In this document: positions 1 through 10,500 of the stretch, one piece after another | How positions within the stretch are numbered: the stretch's first letter is position 1 | Layout of the letters: every line of letters begins with the position of its first letter | Origin: Blastopirellula sp. | GTDB taxonomy: Bacteria; Planctomycetota; Planctomycetia; Pirellulales; Pirellulaceae | Assembly: GCA_002733575.1 (NCBI GenBank) | Contig: NVWB01000045.1 | Location: 1 to 33,113, forward strand | Reading direction: 5' to 3' | DNA length: 33,113 bases | Notes under the pieces: generated by a model | Database searches by the model: none | What the model saw: only the letters and a program-made list of their open reading frames with translations | What the model was told of the DNA's origin: nothing | Program-made: the position numbers and the translations under genes

Positions 1-291
1 AGGGAAAAGCAAGAAGGGATATTACCACGAAGGCGCTAAGACACTAAGAAAGGGAAGAAGGAAGAAAAAAAGATTTAAACACAGAGGGCACGGAGGACAC
101 AGAGAGTTTGAATTCAGATCTTTCTCTGTGTCCTCTGTGGCTAGATTGGAAAACGTCTGCAATAAAAATAGTTGCGTGGTTTACACATTTGTGGTTTGAC
201 AATACTGACAAAAAATGCCCCCGGTTATCATTAACCAAGGGCTGAAGGGTTTTGACTGTCAGATGTAAACACTAGATTGTTAAGCAATCAA
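1..291. other. Non-coding left flank
   Basis: I find no credible gene here. The only open frame is a low-complexity reading of the repeat-rich stretch. The segment is purine-rich on the left (26-75) and then holds the inverted repeat listed separately. It lies just downstream of the minus-strand haem protein gene that ends at 292, so any terminator for the three-gene cytochrome unit should be here, but I see no stem followed by a T-run on the minus strand. Confidence 0.6.
81..140. repeat. Imperfect inverted repeat (CACAGAGG/GGACACAGAG type)
   Basis: GAGGACACAGAG at 93-104 is perfectly complementary to CTCTGTGTCCTC at 124-135. The pairing extends outward with a mismatch to about 89 and 139, around a loop of about 19 nt. 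A purine-rich stretch with the phrase ACCACGAAGGCGC lies just to the left (26-38). From memory, runs of this ACCACGAAGGC/CACAGAGGACACAGAG type occur as dispersed intergenic repeats in planctomycete genomes. That is recall, not something shown here. Confidence 0.55.
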
Positions 292-2781
292 TTAATCTTG
301 CTTGAACATTTTGTGATTACGATCTCCACGTGAGAGAAGATAGGCCATCAGGTCTTTGATCTCATCTTCACTCAATGTGTTGAGTAAGCCTTCTGGCATC
401 ATTGAAACTTTGGAGGCTTCCATGAGTTCGATTTTATTGCGATTCACGGAAGTCATATTTCCAGGGTCAAGCATGTTGGTAATGATGCTGTAGTTATCGC
501 CAGACAGATTGGCGATTCGACCGACTACGACTTTGCCATCTTCGGTTAGAATTTTGACTGCTCCGTACTGATCGCTGATGACCTTGTTCGGTTCTACCAC
601 CGATTCAAGAATGTCACGAGGACTGAAGCGGCCAGAGAGAATGGTCAAGTCAGGTCCAACTGCGCCGCCTTGATTATCGAAGCGATGACAGGAGAAGCAG
701 TTGCCAGCGGCGAACATTGCTTGCCCTTTATCGAAGTCGCGGCCGCTCAGACCTTTTTCAACCAGGGGTGCTAATTCATCGATCGACCATTTTTTGACAA
801 AGGGGCGGTTCTCTGCCAGAACGGGTGTCGATTTCTTCGGCCGGGCATCAAGGATTGGTTTCAGTTTGGCCAGTTCTTGCTCGGTGAGTTTCGCCACGGC
901 ATCTTTCTTGATGTTCTCAACAAACATCGAGAAACTTGCACCGCCGCGATAATTGACCGCTTGGGTGAACCACTTGAAGTAGCGTTCACGTAGCGAGTTA
1001 TTCCAGCCAGCATCTAAATGACGCAAGTGTTTGGCCAAGTCAATTTGACCTTCTTGTGTTGGAGATTTCTCTAGTAGATCAACCGCAAGGGCGGCCACTT
1101 TTTCTGATTGCAAGAAGACCAACATTTGCGTTAATTCGCTGTTGAGCTTCGTACCTTTATTCGGATAGTTGGCTTCAAACAAAGTCAAGAGTTGGGTACG
1201 AGTGCCAGCATCTGGTTCGCCCATGCGAGTGAAAACCACCGCGTAAGCCCGCATTAAACTTAGTTTTTGAGTATGAGTGAGTTTGGCAAAGTCCAAGGTT
1301 TGCAATTTTGCTAGAAGTTTGTTTTGCAGACTTTTATCGCCAACCCGAGCCAACGAAAGTACGCCGGTGATGGTGGTTTGTGGATAGGCCGATTTCAAGA
1401 CTTGGTCTTGCCACAGGGTTGGGTCTTGGTGCTCCAGAGCAATGCGTGCAGCAAAGCGAGTAAACCGATCTTCACTTCCCAAGTATGGCAAAGCAGTCGC
1501 TACGGCTTGAGGATGCTGCTTGCCATGAAAAGATTCCAACTTACGGCGAATCTGACGTTGTTTGATGCCCGATCTATCGGCACCAGCGGCGTCTGTCTTC
1601 TTGCCAGTGTAGGTTACGCGATACAAGCCTGATTTAGTTTTTCGTCCGCCGATGGCAAAGTACATGGCCCCATCATGCTTGTTGATGACTAAATCGGTCA
1701 GCGGTAATGGGGTGCCAGTGATGAATTCTTCGGCGGTTGCCTTATAGCTTGAACCGTTGGGTTCCATGTGAACCGCGTACATCTTTCCGTAGCTCCAGTC
1801 ACAAATGAATAGTGCGTCTTCGTACTTGGCAGGGAAGTTCGATCCGTAACCAAAAGCTACGCCTGTGGGGCAGCCTGTGCCGATATCAAGAATAGCGGGG
1901 ACACTATCTTCGTAGAATGCTGGCCATTTGCCTGATCCGTTACGCCAACCAAACTCGGCACCACTGACCACATGACACACGCGAGTCGGTCGATACCAGG
2001 GTGTGTTGACGTCCCATTCCATGTCGGCATCGTACGAGAACAGTTCGCCTTCTTTGTTGTAGGCGGCATCGTATTCGTTACGAAAACCGGTTGCGATTAA
2101 TTCCCAGTCTTTCCCATCAGGATCGGTCTTGGCGATCCAACCGCCAGGTGCTAGAACGCCTTTCATGAACCCTCGGCCATAGGTTCGCGGAAGCAACAAA
2201 TCTTCGTCCCAAATTTGTGGAACTAGCGAATTATTAAATTCAGTTAGTTTGGTATTGTCTCCACAAACAACCACCAATGACTTGCCATCTGGGTGAGGCA
2301 AAACCGCATGCGGGCCATGCTCTGCACCACCTTTGAGAATTCGTAGTGTCTCTAGCGTGTCAAGTTGATCATCGCCGTTGGTGTCTCGCACGCGATATAA
2401 ACCACTTGCATATTTGCCACCTTTGTTGACCACCACATACAAGCTATCGAAAGCCCAAAGCAGACCTTGTGCTTCGCCGATGTCGACATTGATCGGTTCG
2501 ATTTTAATTTCATCTTGTGTGCCAATGGCTTGGGGAGTGACGCGATACAATTTGCCGTATTGATCAGAAACAATCAGGCGACCTTTAGGGTCAACGCACA
2601 AATTGACCCAAGAACCCTGGGTCTCTTTGGGAACGGAATAAAGTAGCTCGACCGTGAAGCCTTCTTTGATCTTCATGGTGGCCGGATCAGTGGCTTGGGG
2701 CTCTGCCGCAGATACCGCACATTCAGCGGCAAGCAAAGTAATGAGAGCCGTTAAACAGGCACTTTTAAAAATATGTAACAT
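292..2781 (-). CDS. PVC-type haem-binding protein with N-terminal beta-propeller and C-terminal cytochrome c domain
   Basis: This is a predicted secreted c-type cytochrome of about 829 aa. It opens with a signal peptide (hydrophobic core, then AVSAAEP). A propeller-like region follows (about 40-390), with repeated [24 protein letters not shown] and [13 protein letters not shown] phrases. Next come a helical, HEAT-like middle (about 400-650) and a C-terminal domain with one haem motif, CFSCH, at about residue 695. After it, GPDLT and the later SMMPEGL Met are the likely axial-ligand region. The layout matches the large haem-binding family described in Pirellula and Verrucomicrobia. A TTG lies 6 nt further upstream, but the ATG at 2781 is the more natural start; no strong Shine-Dalgarno precedes either. 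It is the last gene of a unit with the DUF1501 and PSD1 genes (51-nt gap). Such proteins are thought to oxidise sugars or other organics outside the cytoplasm; the substrate is unknown. Confidence 0.9.
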   Translation of the reverse strand: MLHIFKSACLTALITLLAAECAVSAAEPQATDPATMKIKEGFTVELLYSVPKETQGSWVNLCVDPKGRLIVSDQYGKLYRVTPQAIGTQDEIKIEPINVDIGEAQGLLWAFDSLYVVVNKGGKYASGLYRVRDTNGDDQLDTLETLRILKGGAEHGPHAVLPHPDGKSLVVVCGDNTKLTEFNNSLVPQIWDEDLLLPRTYGRGFMKGVLAPGGWIAKTDPDGKDWELIATGFRNEYDAAYNKEGELFSYDADMEWDVNTPWYRPTRVCHVVSGAEFGWRNGSGKWPAFYEDSVPAILDIGTGCPTGVAFGYGSNFPAKYEDALFICDWSYGKMYAVHMEPNGSSYKATAEEFITGTPLPLTDLVINKHDGAMYFAIGGRKTKSGLYRVTYTGKKTDAAGADRSGIKQRQIRRKLESFHGKQHPQAVATALPYLGSEDRFTRFAARIALEHQDPTLWQDQVLKSAYPQTTITGVLSLARVGDKSLQNKLLAKLQTLDFAKLTHTQKLSLMRAYAVVFTRMGEPDAGTRTQLLTLFEANYPNKGTKLNSELTQMLVFLQSEKVAALAVDLLEKSPTQEGQIDLAKHLRHLDAGWNNSLRERYFKWFTQAVNYRGGASFSMFVENIKKDAVAKLTEQELAKLKPILDARPKKSTPVLAENRPFVKKWSIDELAPLVEKGLSGRDFDKGQAMFAAGNCFSCHRFDNQGGAVGPDLTILSGRFSPRDILESVVEPNKVISDQYGAVKILTEDGKVVVGRIANLSGDNYSIITNMLDPGNMTSVNRNKIELMEASKVSMMPEGLLNTLSEDEIKDLMAYLLSRGDRNHKMFKQD

Positions 2782-2832
2782 CGGCAAGTTGCTCTACAGA
2801 AGTATGAAAATGAATAGTGAATTGCGAATCTT

Positions 2833-4287
2833 CTACGCCAGGATTTCATTGACCACGTGCCCATGCACATCGGTCAGGCGGAAGTGGCGGCCTTGGTATT
2901 TGAAGGTTAAACGCTCGTGATTGATTCCTAGCAAGTGCATGATAGTTGCTTGGAAATCGTGGACATGCACTTGGTTTTCGATAGTGTTAAAACCAAATTC
3001 ATCGGTTTTTCCATAAGACATGCCTGGCTTGATCCCGCCGCCTGCCATCCAAATTGAAAACGCATACGGATGATGATCTCGGCCATGCTTGGTTTTGTTA
3101 TTGATGTCGCCTTGGCCGAATGGAGTCCGCCCAAACTCGCCGCCCCAGATCACGAGCGTGTCTTCGAGCAAGCCACGCTGCTTCAGATCTTTGACCAAAG
3201 CAGCGGCCGGTTGATCGGTGTCGAAACATTGTTGCTTCAATTGTGTTGGTAAGTTTTGATGCTGGTCCCAGCCAGAGTGCATCAGTTGAATGTAACGCAC
3301 GCCACGCTCTGCCAAACGCCGGGCTAACAAGCAGTTCGAGGCGAACGAACCGCGACGGTTGACGTCCGGCCCGTATGATTCCAGCACATGCTTTTCTTCG
3401 GTAGTGAAATCGGCCAGCTCTGGCACTGAAGTTTGCATGCGATAGGCCATCTCGTATTGGGCAATCCGTGTGTTGATTTCAGGATCGCCGACGGCTTGGT
3501 GTTTCAAATTGTTGAGCGTTGCAAGTGCGTCGAGTTGGTCTCTGCGTACTTCTCGATCAATGCCAGGCGGGTTCGATAGATAGAGAACAGGATCACCATT
3601 GCCGCGAAACTTAACGCCTTGGTGCTTGGAAGCCAAGAATCCGCTGCCCCAATAATAATCGTAAAACAACTGCCCACAGGTTCCTTCTTTATCACGCGAA
3701 GTCATCACGCAGAAGGTCGGCAAGTTTTCGTTCTCGCTGCCTAATCCATACGAAAGCCAGGCCCCAAGGCTTGGGCGACCAGGCTGTTCGGCTCCTGTCA
3801 AAAAGAAGGTGGCCGCCGGAGAATGATTTACCGCTTCGGTCTTCATGGACTTCACAAAGCAAAGGTCATCGGCCATTGATCCGGTATGCGGTAGCATATC
3901 TGAGACCCAGGCTCCGCTTTCGCCATATTGTTTCATCGGCGCAATCGAACCCAGGCAAGGTTTGCCTTTGCCGGAGGTCATGGTCGAAAGTTTTTGGCCC
4001 TGATGAACCGATTCAGGAATATCTTCGCCCCGTTTTTTGGCCAAAAGCGGTTTATGATCAAACAGGTCAACATGCGAAGGAGCGCCTGATTGGAACAAGT
4101 AAATCACCCGCTTGGCCTTCGGCGCAAAGTGTGGCAACTGGGGCAAGCCACCAATACGTTTGTCGTCTGCTTTTGATTCACTAGGGTTCATCAGCGAAGC
4201 CAAAGCAGCGGCACCAAGTCCGTAGCTCATACGGCCCAGCATTTGCCGCCGTGAGATGTTTTTTTGTAGTTCACTGAAAGGGTGCAT
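2833..4287 (-). CDS. DUF1501 domain-containing secreted protein (sulfatase-like fold)
   Basis: This is a 484-aa protein of the planctomycete-rich DUF1501 family, related to the alkaline phosphatase/sulfatase superfamily. The N-terminus has a twin-arginine-type signal: NISRRQMLG followed by a hydrophobic Gly/Ala stretch ending near ASLMNPSESKA, which suggests folded export. Conserved family phrases include YLFQSGAPSHVDLFDHKP, a mid-region RRLAERGVRYIQLMHSGWDQH, and near the C-terminus WGGEFGRTP and GRDHHPYAFSIWMAGGG, which carry the likely metal-binding Asp/His residues. An ATG at 4296 would overlap the upstream TGA as ATGA, but an AAGGA at 4297-4301 would then touch the start codon. With the ATG at 4287 the spacing is a normal 9 nt, so I choose 4287. 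DUF1501 genes are routinely paired with PSD1 genes, as here. The substrate is unknown. Confidence 0.92.
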   Translation of the reverse strand: MHPFSELQKNISRRQMLGRMSYGLGAAALASLMNPSESKADDKRIGGLPQLPHFAPKAKRVIYLFQSGAPSHVDLFDHKPLLAKKRGEDIPESVHQGQKLSTMTSGKGKPCLGSIAPMKQYGESGAWVSDMLPHTGSMADDLCFVKSMKTEAVNHSPAATFFLTGAEQPGRPSLGAWLSYGLGSENENLPTFCVMTSRDKEGTCGQLFYDYYWGSGFLASKHQGVKFRGNGDPVLYLSNPPGIDREVRRDQLDALATLNNLKHQAVGDPEINTRIAQYEMAYRMQTSVPELADFTTEEKHVLESYGPDVNRRGSFASNCLLARRLAERGVRYIQLMHSGWDQHQNLPTQLKQQCFDTDQPAAALVKDLKQRGLLEDTLVIWGGEFGRTPFGQGDINNKTKHGRDHHPYAFSIWMAGGGIKPGMSYGKTDEFGFNTIENQVHVHDFQATIMHLLGINHERLTFKYQGRHFRLTDVHGHVVNEILA

Positions 4288-4292
4288 TTCGA

Positions 4293-7200
4293 TCATTCCT
4301 TCGTGATGACTTCGTCTAAGTTGAGTAGCACACTGGTCACGGTGGCAACTGCCGCTAACTGCGTTGCATCTAGAGTGGTATCGATAGGGTACTCGCCAAC
4401 ACTTAAGAGTTGTTTTACCGACTCAGGATTCGCTTTGTATTTTTTTAACGTCTGCTGATAGATCGTTTCCATTGCCTGTTTTTCGAGATTGGTAGGGTAG
4501 CGGGAGGTTGCCATACGGAACCCAGTTGCAATGGCTGTTTGCGGCTCTGATTCTGCTTGCAGTAAACGCTGGGCGAAGACTCTGGCCGCCTCGACATACG
4601 TGGTGTCATTCATCAAGGTCAAAGCATGAAGTGGCGTATTGGTTCGACTAGAACGTACGACACAAACTTGTCGGGCCGAAGTATCAAACAACATGGTGGG
4701 CCCTACACTGCGACGCCAGAAGGTGTAAAGCGTGCGGCGATAGAGCGAACTGTCATGGTCTTGGGCGTATTTGATTTTGCCAAGACTAAAGTCTGCCCAG
4801 ATACCCGCAGGCTGATAAGGGTAAACCGGTTTTCCGCCGACTTGGTGTTCTAGAATTCCGGCTAAGAAAAGTGCCTGATCTCGAATGGTATGCGAACCAA
4901 GCCGATAGCGGGTTCCTCTACCCAGTTGTTGATTACCCTGGTCGACTGATAGTTGATCTCGCGTCACTTTCGATGATTGCTGATAGGTGGCAGATAACAT
5001 AATTTGACGAGTCAATGATTTTACATCCCAGCCGCTCTCGACGAACTCAACCGCCAAGTAATCTAACAGTTCAGGGTGCGAAGGGCGTTCGCCTTGCGAG
5101 CCTAAGTCTTCGGTCGAACTGACGATTCCGCGGCCAAACAGTTGTTGCCAGATTCGATTCACAGTGACTCGGGCAGTTAGCGGGTTTTGTTGGTCGACTA
5201 ACCAATTGGCTAAGCCGAGTCGATTGTTGGGTGAGTCTTTTGGAAATGGATGCAATCCAACTGGTGTGCCAGCGAAGACTTCGTCGCCCTTTTTGTCCCA
5301 CTGCCCACGAATTAATGTGTGCGACTCCCGCGGCTTTGCCATTTCGGCCATGACCATTGATTGCGGCAGTGAGTCATCCAGTTTTTTGATCGCTGCTTTT
5401 TTGCCGGTGACTTTTTGTTCAATTGGTTTACGATTCGCTTGGTTCAGGAAATCTACTAGTGCTTTTTGCTGCGAGGCGGATCGTTGATCTTGATCAATCG
5501 ACAACGCGGACAATACTTGCTCGGGCAGTTTCGAATTGCTCTCAATGCCAGCATTCGGCTTTTCGGAAAGCGCCAGTTGAAAACGTCCAATGTTGTGAAA
5601 TGCATGACGCGACTGGTGTTTTAGTCGAACGGTGATTTTCGACTTCTCTCCACAGACAACCGGTTCAGCGAATTTAAAAATAGCGGTCCGCGTTTCCTGC
5701 ATTTTGGCCGGGTCTTTTAACACGGCCCAGCCGGTATCAAGATTGCCATCAAATGTGTTTTTGATAACGAGGTCACTTTGTTCGTGATCGGCAATTGCGG
5801 AGGCGATTTTGACCGGTTTGCCGTTGATGGAGACTTCGAATTCGGTCAACACAAAGTTGCCGCTGTCAGATCGGGCAAGACCTTTGTGGGTAAAACTGTC
5901 GTGCGGAAGTGCTTGCAAGCGAACCGAGGTGTAGTTGCCTGGTGTCAAATTGGCCGAGACTTCGTAGTTGTCTTTTGCTGGATTTTTGCCTGAAACAAAC
6001 ACCGTGTGTTTATCTTCAAGCGTGATTGTTGCGCCAGCTTCCGATAATACCTGGTCAGGACTCAACAGGGTCCAAGGGTGAAGACTCCCTTGTTGCGCAA
6101 GCTTTTGTTTGGTTTGTAAAACCCAATTGGCAATATGCTGCTCACTCGGTTTGGGCAGTTCCTTCAATTCCGTTTGCAAACCGGCCAGTTGTTGATTCAA
6201 CAGAGCCAGTTGTTGGGTTTGCTGTGCGGAAGGAATTTTAATCGTCGGGGCCGCGTTGCCGCCACGGTCGACCCGGCCAGATTCTTCGATGTTGTTGAAG
6301 TAGGCGAAGAGTTGGTAGAACTCTTTTTGAGTCAAAGGATCGTACTTATGATCGTGGCATCGCGCACACCCAGCAGTGAGCCCCAGCCAGACGGTGCTGG
6401 TGGTATCAACGCGATTGATCACGTACTCGACACGTGACTCTTCGGCGATGCGACCCCCTTCTCCGTTAAGCATGTGATTGCGATTGAAACCGGTTGCAAT
6501 TTTTTGTTCCAAAGTTGCATTGGGTAGTAGATCGCCTGCTAATTGTTCAACCGTAAACTGATCAAACGGCATATTTTGATTGATTGCGTCGACCACCCAG
6601 TCTCGCCACGGCCACATGGTGCGAGTGCGATCTTGTTGGTAACCATTGCTATCCGCATACCGGGCCGCATCCAACCAGGCCCAGGCCATGTGCTCTCCAT
6701 AACGGGGCGATGCCAACAGGCGGTCAACCACCGTTTTGAATGCTTCAGGAGAATCGTCGTTCAGAAAAGCGTCAAGCTCATTCAGCGTTGGCGGCAAGCC
6801 AGTTAAATCTAAGGTGACGCGCCGGATTAATGTTTCTTTACTTGCCGCATCATTGGGTTTCAATCCTTGGGATTTCAACTGAACCGCAACAAAACGATCA
6901 AGCTTGTTGTGCGACCAATTGGGAAATAATTCTTGTGGAACTTTTGGCTTTGCTGGTACAACGAACGACCAATGTTTTGACCACTGGGCTCCTTGGTCAA
7001 TCCATTGTTTGAGCAAGTCGATTTGTTTTTTTGACAACACCAAATCAGAATCTACTGGCGGCATCTTTTCATCGGCATCATCGGTTAACAGTCGCTTGAT
7101 TAAATCGCTATGCTCAGAATCGCCTGCCACGATGGCCCGATAGCCACCCAAGTCTTGCATGGCACCTTCTTCGCTATCAAACCGAAGGTCAGTGGCGCGC

Positions 7201-7382
7201 GTTGCTTCATCTGGGCCATGACAAGTGAAGCAGTAATTGGATAAGATCGGTCGAATTTGTTGTTCAAAATCGATCTGCTTCTGATCCGCTTTTGCAGGTG
7301 CCTTGTTTTCAGCATGCAGCAACTTGTTGCTAGAAAATAGGACAGCAAGAACGAATAAAGATGTCAAAATGCTTCTGGTCAT
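4293..7382 (-). CDS. PSD1 and planctomycete cytochrome c domain protein (PSCyt1-DUF1549-DUF1553)
   Basis: This is a 1029-aa exported cytochrome-like protein. It has a signal peptide (about 1-24, ending LLHAEN). The PSCyt1 domain carries the haem motif CFTCH at 51-55 and its distal MPP at about 107-109. DUF1549 (about 155-365) contains RRVTLDLTGLPPT and a second haem-type motif CARCH at 339-343 followed by DHKYDPLTQ. The middle (about 430-620) is beta-rich and looks like a discoidin-type carbohydrate-binding insert. DUF1553 (about 720-985) contains NRIWQQLFGRGIV, DLGSQGERPSHPELLDYLA and SATYQQSS. GGAAG lies 6 nt before the ATG. It is the first gene of the unit with the DUF1501 and haem-propeller genes. 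The family is expanded in planctomycetes; its chemistry is unproven, though redox breakdown of complex organics is often proposed. Confidence 0.95.
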   Translation of the reverse strand: MTRSILTSLFVLAVLFSSNKLLHAENKAPAKADQKQIDFEQQIRPILSNYCFTCHGPDEATRATDLRFDSEEGAMQDLGGYRAIVAGDSEHSDLIKRLLTDDADEKMPPVDSDLVLSKKQIDLLKQWIDQGAQWSKHWSFVVPAKPKVPQELFPNWSHNKLDRFVAVQLKSQGLKPNDAASKETLIRRVTLDLTGLPPTLNELDAFLNDDSPEAFKTVVDRLLASPRYGEHMAWAWLDAARYADSNGYQQDRTRTMWPWRDWVVDAINQNMPFDQFTVEQLAGDLLPNATLEQKIATGFNRNHMLNGEGGRIAEESRVEYVINRVDTTSTVWLGLTAGCARCHDHKYDPLTQKEFYQLFAYFNNIEESGRVDRGGNAAPTIKIPSAQQTQQLALLNQQLAGLQTELKELPKPSEQHIANWVLQTKQKLAQQGSLHPWTLLSPDQVLSEAGATITLEDKHTVFVSGKNPAKDNYEVSANLTPGNYTSVRLQALPHDSFTHKGLARSDSGNFVLTEFEVSINGKPVKIASAIADHEQSDLVIKNTFDGNLDTGWAVLKDPAKMQETRTAIFKFAEPVVCGEKSKITVRLKHQSRHAFHNIGRFQLALSEKPNAGIESNSKLPEQVLSALSIDQDQRSASQQKALVDFLNQANRKPIEQKVTGKKAAIKKLDDSLPQSMVMAEMAKPRESHTLIRGQWDKKGDEVFAGTPVGLHPFPKDSPNNRLGLANWLVDQQNPLTARVTVNRIWQQLFGRGIVSSTEDLGSQGERPSHPELLDYLAVEFVESGWDVKSLTRQIMLSATYQQSSKVTRDQLSVDQGNQQLGRGTRYRLGSHTIRDQALFLAGILEHQVGGKPVYPYQPAGIWADFSLGKIKYAQDHDSSLYRRTLYTFWRRSVGPTMLFDTSARQVCVVRSSRTNTPLHALTLMNDTTYVEAARVFAQRLLQAESEPQTAIATGFRMATSRYPTNLEKQAMETIYQQTLKKYKANPESVKQLLSVGEYPIDTTLDATQLAAVATVTSVLLNLDEVITKE
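4297..4301 (-). promoter_or_regulatory. Shine-Dalgarno AAGGA deciding the DUF1501 start
   Basis: On the minus strand AAGGA abuts the first in-frame ATG (4296) and lies 9 nt from the second (4287). Normal ribosome spacing favours 4287. The site sits inside the last codons of the upstream PSD1 gene, so translation of the two genes is probably coupled. Confidence 0.6.
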
Positions 7383-7436
7383 AGAACTTCCAGAGCGAGG
7401 GTTCTAGGTAAGGCGGATTAAAAGGTGGGAACATCT

Positions 7437-7442
7437 AGTATA
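7437..7442 (-). promoter_or_regulatory. Candidate -10 element for the PSD1 operon
   Basis: TATACT is read on the minus strand about 55 nt before the PSD1 start, in the 162-nt gap after the RND operon. No convincing -35 hexamer sits at 16-18 nt, so this is only a candidate. Confidence 0.3.
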
Positions 7443-7544
7443 ACAGAACGAAACCAAAACGACCACGCAGTTCTGGTAAAGTGCAATGAAGTCCCGTTAG
7501 CAGTGCCAGGCCAATCGCAAGGGAACCTCAGAGCACATTAACCC

Positions 7545-10500
7545 TTACGCTGGGTTCGGTCCTTCTTGCAAATCAGCCACGGTTTCGACCTTATCAGCAG
7601 CTTGATTTAATCGCTCTGGCATTTTGGCCATGGCATATATCAAGTAAAGGACAGGCACCAAGTACAAGACTAAAACCGTTGAAGCCATCAACCCAAATGC
7701 CAAGCTAATCGCCATGGGGATGATGACTTGAGCTTGGAAAGAAGTTTCAAATAACAGCGGCAGCAGACCGGCTATTGTAGTGATGGAGGTTAATAAGACT
7801 GGGCGAAATCTTCTCTTACCGGTATCGATCAACGCATCAATGACACTCAACCCATCGCGTAAACGATGATTAATGAAGTCGATCAACACAATCGAATCAT
7901 TGACCACCACGCCGGTTAATGCGACCAATCCAAAGAAACTAAAGAGCGTCAGAGGAATTCCGTAGATCATATGTCCGACAATGGCGCCGATAAACCCGAA
8001 CGGAATGATGGCCAAAATAATTAACGGTTGGAAGTAAGAACGGAATTCGAGCGTCAGTAAAATAAACATGGCCAGCAGTGCCACAACAAACCCGTTACGC
8101 AAGCTCGTGAGTGACTCAACCCGTTGTTCTTCTTGCCCTTCCCAGCGAACGGTAACGCCAGGGTAGTCACTTTGTAAAGTTTTCCCCGGTAGCTCCACAT
8201 CACGGGTGCCTCCTAGCAGTTCCCAGACGAACCATTTAACTTCCGTAAAGAACTGCTGAATTGCCGTAAAGATTTTTTCCACCCAAGATGGCTCTTTAGT
8301 TTGTGGGACATAGTATTTCTGAAGCTCCTTGACAATCGCATCGGCATTTCCCTCTTTTTCATCAACCGAAGCTGAAACCGTGATCGAGCGTTTTTGGTCG
8401 ACACGATTAATTTCAGATAACGGACGACGAAACTCCACTTTAGCCAACTCCGTAATTGGACGTTCTGATCCATCGCCAGTACGAACACGTATCTGATCAA
8501 AATCGGCAAGTGAATGTCGGTCGGCCTTGGGGTAACGGACCATCAGTTTGACTTCGTGGCGGCCTCGTTGTAGTCGCATCACTTCTGCACCATAGTACGA
8601 GTGCCGTACCGTCTCTGTCAGGTCTTGCGTCGAAACGCCCATTGTCAACGCACTACTTTTTACACGATGCTGAAGCTCCCATTTGCCTGGCGAAGAATCA
8701 TCGAGAATATCATTGACTCCGGTGTAGGTTGACATTCGTGTTTTCGCTTCTTCTACCGCTTTCTCCAACTGGGCCATCATCTCAGGCTTGGCTAATAATT
8801 TGAATTCAACATCTGCGCCGCCGGGGCCCATGCTGCGAGAAGAAAAGGTGAGTTTTTCGACACCGGCGATTTCTTTCACTTCTTCTTGCACACGTTTTCG
8901 CCATCGGGCAACAATGTCTTGGCTGGTGACATTACGCTGTTCGGATGTCACGAGTCTTGCGGTGACCGTTCCAAAATGACTTCCACTCGATTCCGTTTGC
9001 ATTCCTCGCCCACCACTTGTTGCAAATCCAACATCACGGCGGATGACTTGAATCACGGGAGAACCTTGTTCCAGCTCATACTCGGCTTGCATCTCTTTGG
9101 CGATTGCTTCAATTTTCAAGGTTGCTTCTTCCGCCGCGTAGACAGGCGTGCCATCGGGGAAAACCACACTGGCAATCACGGTTTTGCTGTCCATTTTCGG
9201 CATAAATACCGTTGGGATAATACCGGCCATGACTAAAGCAAATGAGATAGCCAATACGCTTACAGCACCAGAAACAATGATAAATGGATTACGAAGTGAA
9301 TACTTCAAGCTTGGTATGTAGATGTTTTCAATCAATCGCCCAAGATATTTTGTGGCAATCTGATTTGCTTTCATGAAAACAACATTGACTTTTTTGAACG
9401 GGTAAATGAAGAAATCAAGCACCGAGGTGATTACATCTCCATGTTCTTCTTCGTCACCATGGGCCAAATGGCAAGGCAAAACGAAGGCACTTTCCAATAA
9501 GGAGATAATCAGCATCGAGATCATGGCCACCGGCATCACGCCCATGAACTTGCCCATCATGCCAGAGACAAAAAACATCGGCATAAAGGCAATAATCGTG
9601 GTTGCAATCGACATCGTGACCGAGGGCAAGACTTCCACCGTTCCATCGATGGCCGCTTGTAGATATTTTTTGCCTTGCTCGCGATGGGCATAGATATTTT
9701 CGCCGATCACAATGGCATCGTCGACCACAATACCGAGGGCCATCATAAAAGCAAACATCGTCAGCATGTTCAATGTTTGGCCCAATAACAGCAACGCTGC
9801 ACAAGACCCGAGAATCGAAATTGGAATCCCCAGAGAGACCCAAAATGCCAGACGTGTATCAAGAAAAATGGCTAAGATAATCACAACCAGGAACAGACCT
9901 TGCAGCCCGTTTCTGGTAAGCAAATTCATTCGGTCTCGCACGTCTTCTGAGCGATCAGCCCAGGTTACGATTGTGTACCCGGCTGGTAACTCGCTCTTTT
10001 TCTCTTTCACATATTTTCGAACCGCATTGGAGATGAGGATAATGTCTTCTTTTTCGGTACGGTTCACGGCAATCGACATGGCCAAACGCCCATCGACCCT
10101 TTGGTACGATGTTAGATCGGCAAAACCATCTTGCACAACACCCAAGTCGCCCACCGTTAAGACGGTTCCGTTGGGCTGGGTAATCAATGGGAGTTGGGCG
10201 ATATCTTTGCCGATTTCCCGTTTGTTATTTCCACGAACGAGAATCTCTTGAGAATCCGAGCGAATCGTTCCGCCCGGCATTTCGACATTTTCGCGACGAA
10301 TAATCTCGGCGACTTGCCCGAGTGTCAGTCCATACTTTCTTAATGTTGCTTCGGGAATTTCAATATCGATTTGATAACTTTTGGCGCCGCTGATATTGGC
10401 TTGCGAGATCTCAGGTAATTGCGTTAGCTCTTCACGCACCTGCTCAATCATTGCACGCATTTGCCCTTCAGATAATTCGTCCTCTTCTTCAGGACCAATC

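Noticed and set aside
44..238. 64-aa minus-strand frame at the left edge
   Set aside because: It translates the CACAGAG repeat into low-complexity sequence and has no ribosome site or domain.
3771..4184. 137-aa plus-strand open frame inside the DUF1501 gene
   Set aside because: It is antisense to a well-conserved protein and has no recognisable domain.
9712..10251. 179-aa plus-strand open frame inside the RND permease gene
   Set aside because: It is antisense to clear RND coding sequence and its composition is that of a shadow frame.
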